This document shows positions 19,896-32,394 of a stretch of DNA of 64,000 nt, one piece after another. A program made the position numbers and the translations under genes. Positions within the stretch are counted from its first letter, which is position 1. Every line of letters begins with the position of its first letter. Origin of the DNA: Pegoplata infirma (Eukaryota > Arthropoda > Insecta > Diptera > Anthomyiidae). The stretch spans positions 125,103,347 through 125,167,346 of the forward strand of contig OY992537.1 of the NCBI GenBank assembly GCA_963921195.1, given 5' to 3'. The notes under the pieces were generated by a model. The model was not told where the DNA came from and did no database searches. It saw nothing but the letters and a program-made list of their open reading frames with translations.

Positions 19896-20260
19896 AGTGA
19901 AGTTTAAAACTAACCTAAACATGTCAGCATTATTACGTTTTGCTTTTACTATTTTTTTTTGTTATCAAAACACAGTGGTTTTATTGTATTTGAATGCAAG
20001 TTTTGGATATAAAACAATTAGTTTCCCACTGAAAAATAAATTTGCGAATGACATTGTTTTGCACACCGAGTTAGATTTAGATACTAGCTTTGCAGAAAGT
20101 TTATTTCACCTACTCACACGGGGTTCACATGTGCACAAAATGGCAATTAATTCAGATAAGCAGTAGTTTTAAAATATTATATTTTTTTTATTGATGAGCT
20201 ATCATAAACCCGTTAAAATTCACATTTTGAAAAAAAAAAAAATGGAAAACTATTTAAAAA

Positions 20261-21237
20261 AACAAGTAGAAAAGTTAAATTCGACTTTGCCGAATCTATG
20301 AATACCCTCCACAATGCCTTTTTTTTTAAGATAGTACATTTTTTGACGTGAAAAAAATTAACAATTTTGATTAGAAATATTTTATTTTGAGTAAAAAACT
20401 CTTTTTTGAGTGTAAAACTTTTTTCGAGTGTAATGTTTTTTTACTGTAAAAATATTTCTGAGTGAATGCACGCACGTATACACACAAAATATTGTCATTT
20501 TTATAAAGAAAAACAAATTTTTTTTTGAGTGTAAAACTTTTTTTGAGTGTAGAATTTTTTTTGAGTGTAAAATTTTTTTCGAGTATAATTTTTAAGTCAC
20601 CAATGCTTTTAAAACTAATCAAGTTTAAAAATCATTGCTTTAAAACTAAACAAGTTTGAAAAGCATTGTTAAGTTACCACCAATGCTTTTCAAACTTGTT
20701 AACAAACATGAGGCATTTAAGATGAAACCAATCTAAAATTCAGGGTTTTGCTTATAACTTTTGAACCACTGGACCGATTGAGCTCAAATTCAGTATCAAA
20801 CAGACCTAGAGAACGGGAAAGATATATGTCAAGCTTCAGCAGTCTCATTATTGCCTTTCGAAAGTTAGCGTGTTTTTTTATCTCGTAAATTAGAGAAAAA
20901 CCTTTGCCGGAATTTACTCTTATGCTCATAACTTTTGAACCATTGGACCGATTTCGCTGGATTGCAATACCAACCTGACCAGGTAAATGACCAACATATA
21001 TGCCAAACTTCTGTAGCCTCTATAAAGTCTTTCAAAAGTAAGCGTGTTTTCTACGGGCGGACAGACAGACAGACGGACGGACGGACGGACATCGCTAGAT
21101 CGTCGTAAAATCGATCGAGGATCATGAATATATATACTTTATGAGGTCCTACAACGGAATACAACGGAACGGAATTACAAACGGAATGACAAACTTATAT
21201 ATACTTACCATCTATCACTAGAGTGGAGGGTATAAAA
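20261..21237 (-). mobile_element. Complete mini-me-like repeat, minus orientation
   Basis: The mirror of the 15291 copy: the 3' end (CAAGTAGAAAAGTTAAATTC) is at 20261, TTTTGAGTGTAAAA repeats at 20395-20590, the GGAC/AGAC block at 21058-21090 and the terminal hairpin TATCACTAGAGTGGAGGG near 21213-21237. Confidence 0.75.
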
Positions 21238-21714
21238 TGTACATTTTAACCTGTTAGGCGTTTTGTTGTTTTTCGGAAAAAAGGGTAATAGTTCCAAATT
21301 TTTGCTGTAACATTGAAATGAAAAGCAATTATTTAAAAAAAAAAATTATTAGCGGTTTTTGGAATCTTCAAACGCGAATATATCAAAAACGGTGTAACCT
21401 AGAAGAATTATGAAAGAAGATTTTGAATTACGAGGTCAAAATCTATTAAATACATGAAAGTGTTTAATTTTTTGAAATTAAAAACGCGATTTTCGCAAAA
21501 AGTGCTCATCGAAGATATTGATTTTTGTTGCTAAATTTTTCTTAAACATCCAAAATACATTTTTTTCTTAAATATCCAAAATAAAAAAATAAAAAATTAT
21601 GGTGGTCGCACTTTTAGGTTACATCCGCTTCCGACTAGCCGTGTGTAAACAAATAAGCTCAGACTGGTCAACAGCCTGTTCCGAAAAATAAAATTTAAGG
21701 TAATAGTAATAAAC

Positions 21715-22325
21715 CGATGCTCTTTCGAGAGCTGGTTATGGGAAAAATAATTTAAAAAAAATGGAGTCTGCCTTTGCCTCCCTACAATCGGTTACAGCTC
21801 GCAAACGTAGTGCTTTTTGTAAAAAAAAAAAATAATTTTTGTTTCGGCCGCAATTGGTGTCAAAATTTCCGGAAGGTGGATTACTTAAAATGCACTGGTG
21901 CACCAAACTTATTCCATGAAAACTGTTTTAAATATTTTTCCCTTAACGTACTCAGTATTCCGCGAATTTTGACACCAATATCGGTCAAAACAAAAAATAT
22001 TTTTTTTTGACAAAATACACTACGATTGTGAACTTTAACCGGTTGTAGCGAGGCAAAGACAGACTCTAATTTTTTTTTTTTGATTATTTTTCCCATTATC
22101 AGCTCTGTAATATTCCATTAAAACTGTTTTAAATATTTTTTCCTTAACGTTCTAATATTCCGCGTATTTTGACAACAATATCGGTCAAAACAAAAATTAT
22201 TTTTTTTTGACAAAATACACTACGATTGTGAACTTTAACCGGTTGTATCGAGGCAAAGACAGACTCCAATTTTTTTTTTTTTAATATTTTTCCAGTTATC
22301 AGCTCTGTAATATGCATAATTTTTT
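21715..22325. repeat. Tandem plus inverted repeat block
   Basis: Two direct copies of about 205 bp (about 21905-22110 and 22115-22315) share ATTTTGACAMCAATATCGG, TGACAAAATACACTACGATT and GAGGCAAAGACAGACTC. A third, inverted copy occupies about 21715-21900. It is probably a degenerate foldback element. Confidence 0.7.
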
Positions 22326-22993
22326 CGCTATAACCAAACAAAATTCCTTGTCAACCTTAGATTTTTTAGTTATCTTGAGTATAAATTTCAAAAAAAAATC
22401 GGGTTTATTCATTTTGATGACTTTTGTTGTAGGGGAAAATATACCCCAATGGAATTAAATTTTGATTGCGGAATCGAGTTTAGGAGACCACAACTCATAA
22501 AGATTAGTAGGTATAAATTCGGAGTATTTTTTTTTGTGGATCGTCATTTTCCTATGCAAAAACATGCACAGGCAAATGACGAATTTGTATAAAAACCCAT
22601 TTAAGTACTTACCTTAAAAAAACTGGCTTGAATACAAAGTTAATATTAAAAATGTATTTAAAAAAAAAAACTCACATAAAATGATAAAAAATATAACTTT
22701 TAAAACAAAAAACAGCACAGGCAAATGACAAATGTATTTGTGACAGCTCATTACGAAAGACAAAACGCGAGAGACTTCATTTAATTAAAATGTTTGGCTA
22801 AAAATCGGATACATGTTTACGCAGTAGATATAATGTACTTTTAAATTAGAATTGTTGCAAGTTTACAATGGTTTGGAGATTTTAATTTTAACGAATTTAA
22901 GAATTTACATAGAAATGATGCATAACTTTAAGGACAAACAATAATCAGCCATAAAAATAGAAATTTATAAAAAGTTATAAACAGTAGTAGAAT
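22326..22993. other. AT-rich stretch without a recognisable gene
   Basis: Contains two occurrences of GCACAGGCAAATGAC (about 22568 and 22715). Otherwise nothing recognisable. Confidence 0.5.
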
Positions 22994-23627
22994 AAACAAG
23001 TAAAAAAGTTAAATTCGGCCTTGCCGAATGTAGTGATACCCTCCATAATTTCAAAAAGATTATTGCAAACAACTTTATTTAAAAGGAAATTACTTTTTAA
23101 AAAAAAAAAAATTTAAAAAAATTTCCGCGAAAAAAAATTTTGGTAAAAAAAAATCCGCGATTTTTTTCTTTTTTTGTCAAAAAATATCTTCGTACTTGTT
23201 TAAATACCATTTGGTGTTCAATTATGTTCACATATGTCAACCAGAAGCCGAATTAAAGCATTTTGTATTTTTAGGTTATTTTGAATGTACTGAAATTTTT
23301 GAGGTATGCTTACATTTTCGTTCATAACTTTTGAACCGCTGAACCGATATCGCTCAAATGCAATACCAAACTTCTCGGGAGAACTTCCAATATACTTGTT
23401 AAGTTTCAGTCATCTCTATGCAATATTTTGTCCGCGTGAGCATTTTCCACAGACAGACAGACAGACAGACGGACAGACGGACAGACGGACATCGCTAGAA
23501 TGTCTTAAAATCGATCGGGCATCATGAATATATATACTTTATGGGTTCCCAGACCGATATTTCGATGAGTTACAAACAGAATGACAAACTTATATATACC
23601 CTCTATCACTAAGTGGAGGGTATAAAA
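22994..23627 (-). mobile_element. mini-me-like repeat, third subfamily
   Basis: Minus orientation. 3' end at 22994, CAACCAGAAGCCGAATTAAA body, GGAC/AGAC block at 23453-23490 and the terminal hairpin CACTAAGTGGAGGGTATA at 23607-23627. It shares its body (CTCGGGAGAACTTCCAATA) with the plus-strand copy at 40264. Confidence 0.75.
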
Positions 23628-23895
23628 AATCCTACAATATACAATTTTCACTAGTTTTAATTAATATTTATGTACTGTTTTCTGTCAAAATTTAGCAAAA
23701 ACTTAAAAGGGAAGTAAAGCGAAACGTATTTTTTTATAGCGGTCCAAATTCATATTTAGTGGTTGCAAATGAGGGGGGAAAACTGCCACTTTTCAGTTTC
23801 TTCGTTTGTCTCCTGTATCACCGTCCGACAAAAAAAACAAATATTTCGTTAAACACGAACTGGGTAATGTCCGATTGCAACTAGAAAGAAAGTGT

Positions 23896-25255
23896 AGTAA
23901 AACTGAGTTAAAACACCTCAATTCAACCGAAAAAAGTAGAATTTTTGACCTTACCCCTTTCGAATTTGATGAAACTTGGAATATTGTTGGGCCCTTACAA
24001 AAAAATCATAATGCCAAAATTTTGGACTTTTGGTACTTTTTCTTCCCGAGATATGGGGTCTTGAAAATTGCCAAAATCGTATCTATTTGACAAAAGTGTT
24101 CTGAGATAAATAAAGATAGCTCGAAAAGTAATTACAATACACGTCTCAGTCAGGTCGCAAATAATAGATAATAAGACAGCATTTAAAATGGCATTCCCCA
24201 AGATTTTTTTTGAAAAAGGTCTAAGGTCATTGGTCTTAACCTTAATTTTTGGAGAGCTATATCTCAAAAAACGATATTTTTAAAATTTTGGAAAAAATAT
24301 ATGTGATTAAGAATCATCTATACTACTTAAGTTTAAATTTTCAGGATGGAGACTTCATTGGAACTTTTTATATTAATAGAAACGTTGTGACAGGAAAGAA
24401 AAAGCGGTGTAATTTCCCTTAGAAAAAAAAAAATTTTTTTGTCTTTGAAATTCTGGTACCAAAATTTATTTTTCTGAATCTTTTTGACGTGCTGAGTCCA
24501 AATATGACCTTTGAACTGGCCTATCGCTATTAGTTTTCGAGGTATCTGCACATAAATATGTGAAAATTGCTAAAATGCTATTGCTGTGTTATTTTTGAAA
24601 ATTTAGCTGCATATATCTTGAAAAGTAATAGCGATAGGCAAGTTCAAAGGTCATATTTGGACTCAGCACGTCAAAAACATTCAGAAAAATGAACTTTGGT
24701 AGCAGAATTTCAAAGACAAAAAAAAAATATTTTTTTTCTAAGGGAAATTACACCGCTTTTTCTTTCCTGTCACAACGTTTCTATTAATATAAAAAGTTCC
24801 AATGAAGTCTCCATCCTGAAAATTTAAACTTCAGTAGTATATATGATTCTTAATCACATATATTTTTTCCAAAATTTTAAAAATATCGTTTTTTGAGATA
24901 TAGCTCTCCAAAAATTAAGGTTAAAACCAATGACCTTTGACCTTTTTCAAAAAAAATCTTGGGGAATGCCATTTTAAAGGCTGTCTTATTATCTATTATT
25001 TGCGACCTGACTGAGACGTGTATTGTAATTACTTTTCGAGCTATCTTTATTTATCTCAGAACACTTTTGTCAAATAGATACGATTTTGCCAATTTTCAAG
25101 ACCCCATATCTCGAATACTGGAATGACCAGAAGCCTGAAAAATTGGCAAAATCTCTTTTTTGTTAAAGTAAATATCAGTACTTAATTTCATTAAATTTTA
25201 AGGGGGTGCGGTCAACTCCTCCGATGAATTGAGGTGTTTTAGCTCAACTGCATTT
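23896..25255. repeat. Long palindrome with arms over 500 bp
   Basis: The arms 24030-24555 and 24590-25105 are inverted copies with few differences. They share TATCTATTTGACAAAAGTGT, GAGATATAGCTCTCCAAAAA and GACGTGCTGAGTCCAAATAT. The outer parts (TAAAACACCTCAATTCA) pair more weakly. The centre is near 24570. Confidence 0.85.
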
Positions 25256-25964
25256 ATAGTTTTTTATGTCGTGATATTGTTTCATTTTAAAAGGATTTCA
25301 AAGTTTCAGGGGATTAATTTTTGTAAAATATTTTATAAATATTTGATCTTGTCCTAGGATGCCACTATTGATGGCAAATTAAAGAAGAAGATTTACGCTA
25401 ATTTTGCCATTTTATTATTTTGACACATTAGGAAAAAGGAGGTAAGTAATGTCCATTCAAAGCTTTGTCCTTAAATATCATTTAAAATTTTTAACAAAAT
25501 ATTTTGATAATTTTTTGAAAGTACATTATTAATACAGTTTTTCTTGATATGATGAAATAAATAAAATGGAAAAATTTGCAATCAATAGTGACATTATAAC
25601 TCAAGTACAAATATTTAAAAAAAAATATTTTACAAAATGGAATCCTTTAAAAATATGAAGTCTTTTTAAAAGGAAACATGGTCACGGAATGAAAAACTGT
25701 AAATGCAGTTTTACTCCATTTGATCTCTACATTTAGACTAGAGTTTGCAAATAATCGAGATATTTCATAATCGCGATTACGATTAAAAAAATTGCAGTTA
25801 ATCGCGATTATCGATTAATCGAATTCTTTAAATAAAATGAGTAGCAGTTGCTTTAATTAAAAAATAATTTAAAATTCACATTTCAAAACGTACGAAAACA
25901 CAAAAAATAATCCCCAGCAAAAATAAATTGAGTTTTTGGTATTTTTATTATATCACTAGCTGTT

Positions 25965-27745
25965 TGCACCCGGCGTTGCCCGGGTTGAAAAAAACATTAT
26001 ATAATGAATGACAGTTTGTAATGCCCTATGGTTACATCCTCGGTTAGCACTACATCTGGTGAAAACTTCAATTTCAAATCATTTTACAACACCTATGGCC
26101 CATTGTTCCTGCCTCGGTAGTACTCGACGTTTAAGCGTGATTACCGAATAGAAAGAAATAACTTTCAATATATTACAAAAAGGTGTGTGGCAACTTAAGT
26201 CCCTTTGTATGGCCCCGCATCAGTTAGTCAGTAAGTAAAAATCGGCTAAGCCGTTTTTGCGTGATTGCGGAACTGGCAAAAATAATTTTCAAATAATGCA
26301 AAGGGGCTCGGCATTTTACAACACCTTTGCCCAATCACGCGCTAATATTGCATATTGTTCCCGCCTGGGTTAGTACTATATGTGGTGAAAGTTTTGTTTA
26401 AATCAGTTTAGGCGCTTAAGCGTAATTGCAGAACAGACAGATAAAATTTGCAGTGTGTTTCATAGGGGCGTAGCAACTTACGCCACGTGGTCGAAACGCG
26501 CTCTGTTATAGTTTTTATTTCCCGCTTCAAAAGTACTATATGTGGTGAAAATTCCAGTAAAATCGGTTATGCCGTTTAAACATGATAATGGAACTGGCAG
26601 AAATAACTTTCAATTTAATACAAAGAGCGTGGGATTTTGGTCCCCTTCGCCAAATCGCACTCTTTTATAGTCTTTAGTTTCCGCCTCGGTTAGTACTATC
26701 TGTTGCGAAAATTGTATGTTAATTGGTTCAGCAGGCAAAAATAATTTAAATAATACAAAGGGGCGGCATTTTACAACGCCTTTGCCCCATCACATCCTGA
26801 TATGGCACATTGTTCCCGCTTCGGTTAGTACTATTTGTGTTGAAAATTGCAATAAAATCGGTTCAGACGTTTAAGAGTGATTACGGAACAGGCAGAAATA
26901 ACTTTCAATGTAATTGTATTACATTGTACTTTTACACTTATCCGTCAGAACGACCTCCTATTATAACCTATAGTGCCCGCCTGGGTTAGTACTACGTGTG
27001 GTGAAATTTTCATTAAAATCGGTTCAGACGTTTAAGCGGGATTACGGAACAGGTAAAAAAACTTTCGATTTAATACAAAGGGGCGTGGCATTTCCGCCTC
27101 TTTGTCGCATTCCTATTATGAACTATATTTTTCGCTTGGATAAATACTATATGTGGTGAAAATTTCTTTAAAATCGGTTCAGCCGTTTAAGCGTAATTAC
27201 TGAATAGGCAGAAATAACGTTCAATATAATACGAAGGGCGTATCATTTTACGCACACTTGGTCAACCGGTCTCTCTTATGGCCTTTAGTTCCCTCCTTGG
27301 TTAGTACAATCCGTGGTGAAAATTTCATGTAAATCGGTTCAGCCGTTATTTTGGAGCAGATAGAAAGAAAAACCAAAGGATGCCACGCCCCTTTGGAAGG
27401 ATATTATATTTACAAAAAGTGGGCGTAAAAGGAGGCGTGGCTTCCAATCAAGATGCGGGATGGCCTATATTTCCTTGCAAATAACGCCCTATTAGTATGC
27501 CAAATTTCATGCTAATCGGTAACAAACATCAAAATATAGTAACAAACCAAATTTATTGAAGAATCTCAAATTCACAAAAAGTGGGCGTAAAAGGAGGCGG
27601 GGCATCCAATCATTCCAGAAAATTCTCTATCTACATGCCAAATTTCATTTCAATCGGTTCAGTAGTTTTCTTCTGAAAGCGACACAAACAAACAAACATA
27701 CAAACAAACAAACTAACATGTCATTTTTATATATATATAAGGATA
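25965..27745 (+). repeat. Degenerate tandem array, unit about 155 bp, of a dispersed repeat
   Basis: Roughly ten imperfect units share GGTTAGTACTATATGTGGTG, AAAATCGGTTCAGCCGTTTA and CAAAGGGGCGTGGCATTTTA. The block starts after CACTAGCTG with a CACCCGGCGTTGCCCGGGT inverted motif and ends in (CAAA)n and (TA)n with AAGGATAGC. The start and end look like a dispersed insect repeat whose class I cannot name. The ORF at 27556-27807 lies in it and is not a gene. Confidence 0.75.
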
Positions 27746-28593
27746 GCTCATCGAAAGAGCGCTCTTGCGAAGTTGTTGTTAAGATTTTTTTGTTTAAAAA
27801 CTTATAATATTATTTTTTGATAAAATTTCAAACATACTTTCCTTTTCGACATCTTAACCACTTTTTAAATGATGAATAATGATTTTTGAAAAAAAAAATA
27901 CAACATTTAATAAACTCTACAAAGAGAGCTTCAGTATCTTTATCTGTGCTACCAAAGAGTGCTCTAAACTGTGACATTGACATCTTACCTAAATTCAGGT
28001 GGTTTGGATGCGTTTTTTGATTCGTGATTCCTTTCCCAAAGCTGCTTTCAGTTCAACAAAAATTGTTCAAACCCCTCTTCATTCGGTTAACAACGATCAA
28101 GGTTTGGAAAAATTAAATTTTTGGACAAAATTCCATGTCCGAATTTTTTGATTAGATTCGGCTAAAGCATTTTAAATATATTTTAAAAACCAAATTTATT
28201 GGTTACTAAGATCAGAATTTTAATTTTACTTTAAACTTGTATGACTCTTACGAGAAAAAAAAAGAAAAAAAAAAATTGGAAACAAGTTAAATGAATCATG
28301 GGCCAACCCAGAAACATTTTCCGTTCCAAATAATTGGTTTCAGAACGCATCATATTATTCTGCAATCTATTCTACTTAACATTCTCGAATCAATGATTTT
28401 TGTTTGAAATTGTGTCGAACGCAATCGTTTTTAGAGCAAATACTTTTTTTGAAAAATAATTTTACATAGAAAATTTTGTAGTGATTACCGTAGAATATAT
28501 TCAGGAATCTATTGCAAAAGGAATCAGTTCCAAAAAGAAAAAAATGAAACTGATTAAAATTCGTCATAAAAACAGTGTATTTCATAGAAAATG

Positions 28594-29151
28594 CACTCAG
28601 AAAATTATGTCACATAATACTACATGTTAGTTGCTTGTATATTTTACAGTAGTTAGTTGTTTTCAACTACAAAGTTAGTTGTTTTTGTATGAAAAATATC
28701 AAACAACTATTTCTGTTAGGTATTTTAAGTAGTTTTTTTGAACGACTAACAAAAAAGTACTGTACTGTAGTAACAGTTATTTAAAGTAGTTAATTTTATT
28801 TTTTCGATATCTAAAAAAAATTTAAAGTTTTTTTCCAAAAAATATAAATAAATTTTTGTTTCACAACTTTTTTGAAAAAAAAACTTGAAAAAAATTTGGT
28901 CTTATTTTTTTTGAAAAAGTTTATGTAAAAAAAAAATTACGTATTGATTATTTTATTTTTACTACATTTTAGTTGTTTTGACTACAAATGTAAGTAGTTT
29001 TTACTACATAAGTCAGTTGTTTTTTGTCAGTTAAAATAACTAACATTGTTAGTTGATTTAACTGAAAAAGTAGTTGACCACAAAACAACTTACAAAGTAG
29101 TTATTTTAATTGACATTTTCAGTTGATTTTACTAACATAATTTTTTAAGTG
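28594..29151. mobile_element. MITE with CACTCAGAAAATTATGT ends
   Basis: The left end CACTCAGAAAATTATGTCAC and, reversed, CACTTAAAAAATTATGTTAG form a TIR of about 17 bp with TG on both outer sides, possibly a changed TA. The interior is made of TTAGTTGTTTT/AACAACTAA motifs in both orientations. It is related to the larger element 42352-43163, which shares the first 17 bases. Confidence 0.7.
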
Positions 29152-29690
29152 TGATTAATCGTAATCGCATATTTTTTTTGTCGATTACGATTAATTGGTG
29201 CGAATAATCGCGATTACGATTACGATTTTAATCGTTTGCAAACTCTAATTTAGACGTCTATTATCTTTTTCATGTTTAATATTAGCTGTCGGACGGTGTA
29301 TTATGCAAAGAAACCTAGTCATGTTACACACCAAATGAAAGGTCTCTGGAAAACCTATCTACATTTGTAAAGCACATGACCAAACATGCACAACTTTTTG
29401 TAATATTGAGTAAAATACCTAAATTTTTCGCACGTTGTAAGCAGGAGATAGGTCTTTAATCTGACACCAAATATGCCTATTTTTATTTTGATTAAATAGG
29501 CGTAAATCGTAAAAAGCTGAAAAAGGTCAACTTGCCACCATACAAATCGATCCCCCCTAAAAATGAGTTTGGGACGCATAAAAAAAAATATGTGTCGAAT
29601 TAATTTTCGTTTTAAACAACATATCCAACCAGGTGACACCAGGGAGACTTCCCTTGCTAGTAAAAGTAGTGTTAGGGACAACCAAATGAC

Positions 29691-32392
29691 TTTTTAGCAC
29701 TTTGGTATCAATTTTATTTTAACGAAAATAAAAAAGTGGAATATATTTTATTGTCTCCAATTTTAACAAAAACAGCATATTTATTAGCCGGCAATCTCAG
29801 ACTCAACCATATGTATTTTGTTACCGTTTTCCGATTATCAATTGACTGATGCAGAGTGGTCTTTTCTAAAAAATTTTGGAAATAACGGAACCAATCTCAT
29901 GTTCATACTTGGTTTTCAGTACAAAACTCGAAAAGTAAAGCATTTATGGCTTTGGGATTGGATTGAAAATCGAAGGGAACCCAAGAGGAGACTATATTTA
30001 TTAGTTTAAAATATGTGTAAAAACTCAAAATCTTTTGTTTACTACAGTCTGGTGTAGAGTTTAAAAATCGACATCTCATAGCAATCAGCAGTTTTATGTA
30101 CTATTTGTTATTATTATGATTATTGTGGATGTGTTTTTTAGCAAGCAAGCTTCAATATTATAAAAACAGACTTTTTATTCTTAAAAGATTTTTTTTTGTA
30201 AAAAAAAGGGCTGAAATCTTTGGACAAGTAATAATAGTTATGTGTGCCAATAATAAGTTGTAATAATCATGATAATAATGGTTTTTAAGTGGTAGGTTGT
30301 CTTATGATTTCTTTCCCTTTTATTATATTTTTTTTCTTTTTCTTCTTAATTTTTTTTATATTCATCTTTGTAAAAATTTTCTGGTTGTCTTGAGTTCTCT
30401 GCCCTGTCATATAAAATAAAAAAAATTCTTTTAATATATTTTTTTTATTATTTCACATCTATAACTATATATTTAATTGTTGATATTTTTTGTGATAAAA
30501 AGCGTTAAAAAATGAAATGAAAAATCTTTAAATAGAAGTATTAAAGAATTTATGGTATTTAAATTGTTAAGAATTTCAAAAAAATATGTATATATTTTAT
30601 TGTATAAAAAAACGAAAGACTTAAGACACAAACTTGTCATCTGTTGTTCATTGCTTGGGGGTATAAGATGTAAAAGAAAAAAAATTAAACTGGCCATAAG
30701 CTGAGATTCTTTTAAAGTTATTTAGAAAAATGAAATTAATACAATAAGATATTTTAATGATATAAAGTTTTGTAATTAAATTTTTATTCGAACAAAATAA
30801 AAATTTATCAGAATTTGATAAATTTTTTAATAAATGTATCAGAATTAAATTTTTTTAAGCTCTAAAAAATAGAAAAATTCACTAAATTTATGGCATTAGT
30901 ACTAAATGTCTCTGAGTATGAGATTATTTTTTTATTAAAATAAGTCTTCTTGTTAGAATCTGAGAACTCTGGCCTCTATCCTTCCCTGCTATCCGTTCTA
31001 GTTAGTTTTACTGTTCAGGAATGAACAATTCTTTTTCATGATATTTAAATTAAAAAATTAAAATGTGGTACTATTCTGATTAATTTTAATTAAAAAATAA
31101 AAATTGTTTTATTCGACCTTTAAAATATTATATTTTGAGGATGTTTATTCTGGCTCGAGGTCATTATTTTCTTTACTAATTAAAATCATGATATTCTCAT
31201 AGCATAATTTTCAAGAAAATTATTTTTCTGGTCCAATGTATAAAAAATCATCATGTCGAGTTAAGGTTCACCTCTCGGAAAAAAGATTAACTTTTGGGAT
31301 AAAATGGGCTAAAACATTTTACTTAATTTATCTTATAAAAAACTATGCGTATTAATAATTATAAATCTATATTTCCTTCATAACAAAATATTTGATTTAT
31401 ATACCAACAATCGCCAACTATAAATCTGTTATTGGGTTTTTAATTTTTTGTTAAAAAAAAAAAAAACTATCTAAAATCCGCTTATTTAATATATATAGAG
31501 CATAATGTGTAAACCACGTTTCCATTTAAGACCAATCCCACCCTGGCCAATAGCCAATTTATAAACTGCACAAAATTTTAAGTTGATAATTTTTTTTTTT
31601 CATAAGGCCAAGCCTGTTTTTTTTTTTTTTTTTTTTTGATTTTTTGCTGTTTCTTAGTTGCTCTTGCAAAGTAAATCATTGTTTCAATGATATTGTTTGT
31701 CTGGTTTCTGTATTTTTTTTGTTTAATAAAACTGTATTATTGTTGTGCAAAATTATAAAAAAAAAAAATTATATCCATAAACAAGTTTTTGTTTATAATA
31801 TTTCTTTAATACAAAAATTATCACGATTTTATGTCATATTATTTTATAAAAAAAAAATCATTGTCATAGCCAGAGGTAAATAGTACAAAAATTCAAGTAC
31901 TATAGACGGTCGAATGACTTTTTAAGATCGATTGGATTTAGTTAAGACGATTTGGGAGAATTAAAATTAATAAGGAATTGATTGAAAATAAAGTTATTAA
32001 AAAAGAAGGATTAAACTATTTTATTAAGAGCTAAGAAAGACGGAAAAAGCAGAGAAAACACACGCAGAGAAAACATATGATTTCGACATGATCACGGCAA
32101 CTATATTATGATCTCTAAGGTCAGATATGATTGCTGCAACCAAGTTATTGAATTTTAAATTTTATTTAAACATTTATATATTAGTTCAAATTTATCATTA
32201 TATTTTATTATTTTTCGACGGGTGAGGGGAGTTTGGGACCCCTTTGTTTCGCGATAATTGAAAAAACTCATTTGTAATGCTTTTTGAAAATAAGCAATTA
32301 AAATTTATTATAATTATTATATAATAATAAATTTATTTTCTTCTACCATGTCCCAAAGGGCCTGAACAAATTTGAGCCAAATCAGATAACTT
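29691..32392. other. AT-rich region without a recognisable gene
   Basis: No protein family, RNA gene or TIR pair was recognised. 31088-31235 is one copy of a repeat of about 140 bp that recurs at 38596-38738 and 38950-39055 (shared GCTCGAGGTCATTATTT and ATTTTCAAGAAAATTATTTT). Short frames at 29818-30009 and 31644-31883 show no support. Confidence 0.5.
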
Positions 32393-32394
32393 TA

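Larger units (their letters stand above)
25739..29247. mobile_element. hAT-like element, 3.5 kb, with internal tandem array and nested MITE
   Basis: The ends TAGAGTTTGCAAA and TTTGCAAACTCTA are flanked by a perfect 8-bp duplication ATTTAGAC (25731-25738, 29248-29255). Both ends continue into clusters of AATCGCGATTA/GATTACGATT motifs (25757-25825 and 29155-29235). The interior contains the tandem family 25965-27745 and a MITE at 28594-29151. No transposase was recognised. Confidence 0.85.
23819..29298. mobile_element. Foldback element with CACCGTCCGACA ends, interrupted by a hAT-like element
   Basis: The ends CACCGTCCGACA and TGTCGGACGGTG are perfect inverted repeats, with TAT on both outer sides. 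It is the larger relative of the 647-bp foldback at 61616-62262: both have the TTCGTTAAACACGAACT segment after one end and AAATATTAAACATGAA before the other. Its central part is the long palindrome at 23896-25255. Without the hAT-like insertion (25739-29247) it measures about 1.96 kb. No transposase. Confidence 0.75.
23715..29690. mobile_element. Old MITE split by a large foldback element
   Basis: 23715-23818 and 29299-29690 are the two halves of a copy of the MITE at 53456-54032, which carries the segments GCGGCCCAAATTCATATTTA and CCTAGCCATGTTGCATACCA without interruption. The left end is degenerate. The intact relative is thus an empty site for the insertion 23819-29298. Confidence 0.75.

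Noticed and set aside
27556..27807. 83-codon ORF with basic N-terminus
   Set aside because: Lies in the tandem dispersed repeat 25965-27745, with (CAAA)n microsatellite in its middle. By-product of the repeat.
29818..30009. 63-codon ORF with mixed composition as a possible gene fragment
   Set aside because: No recognisable domain, no neighbouring exon and no conserved copy in the window. Not supported.
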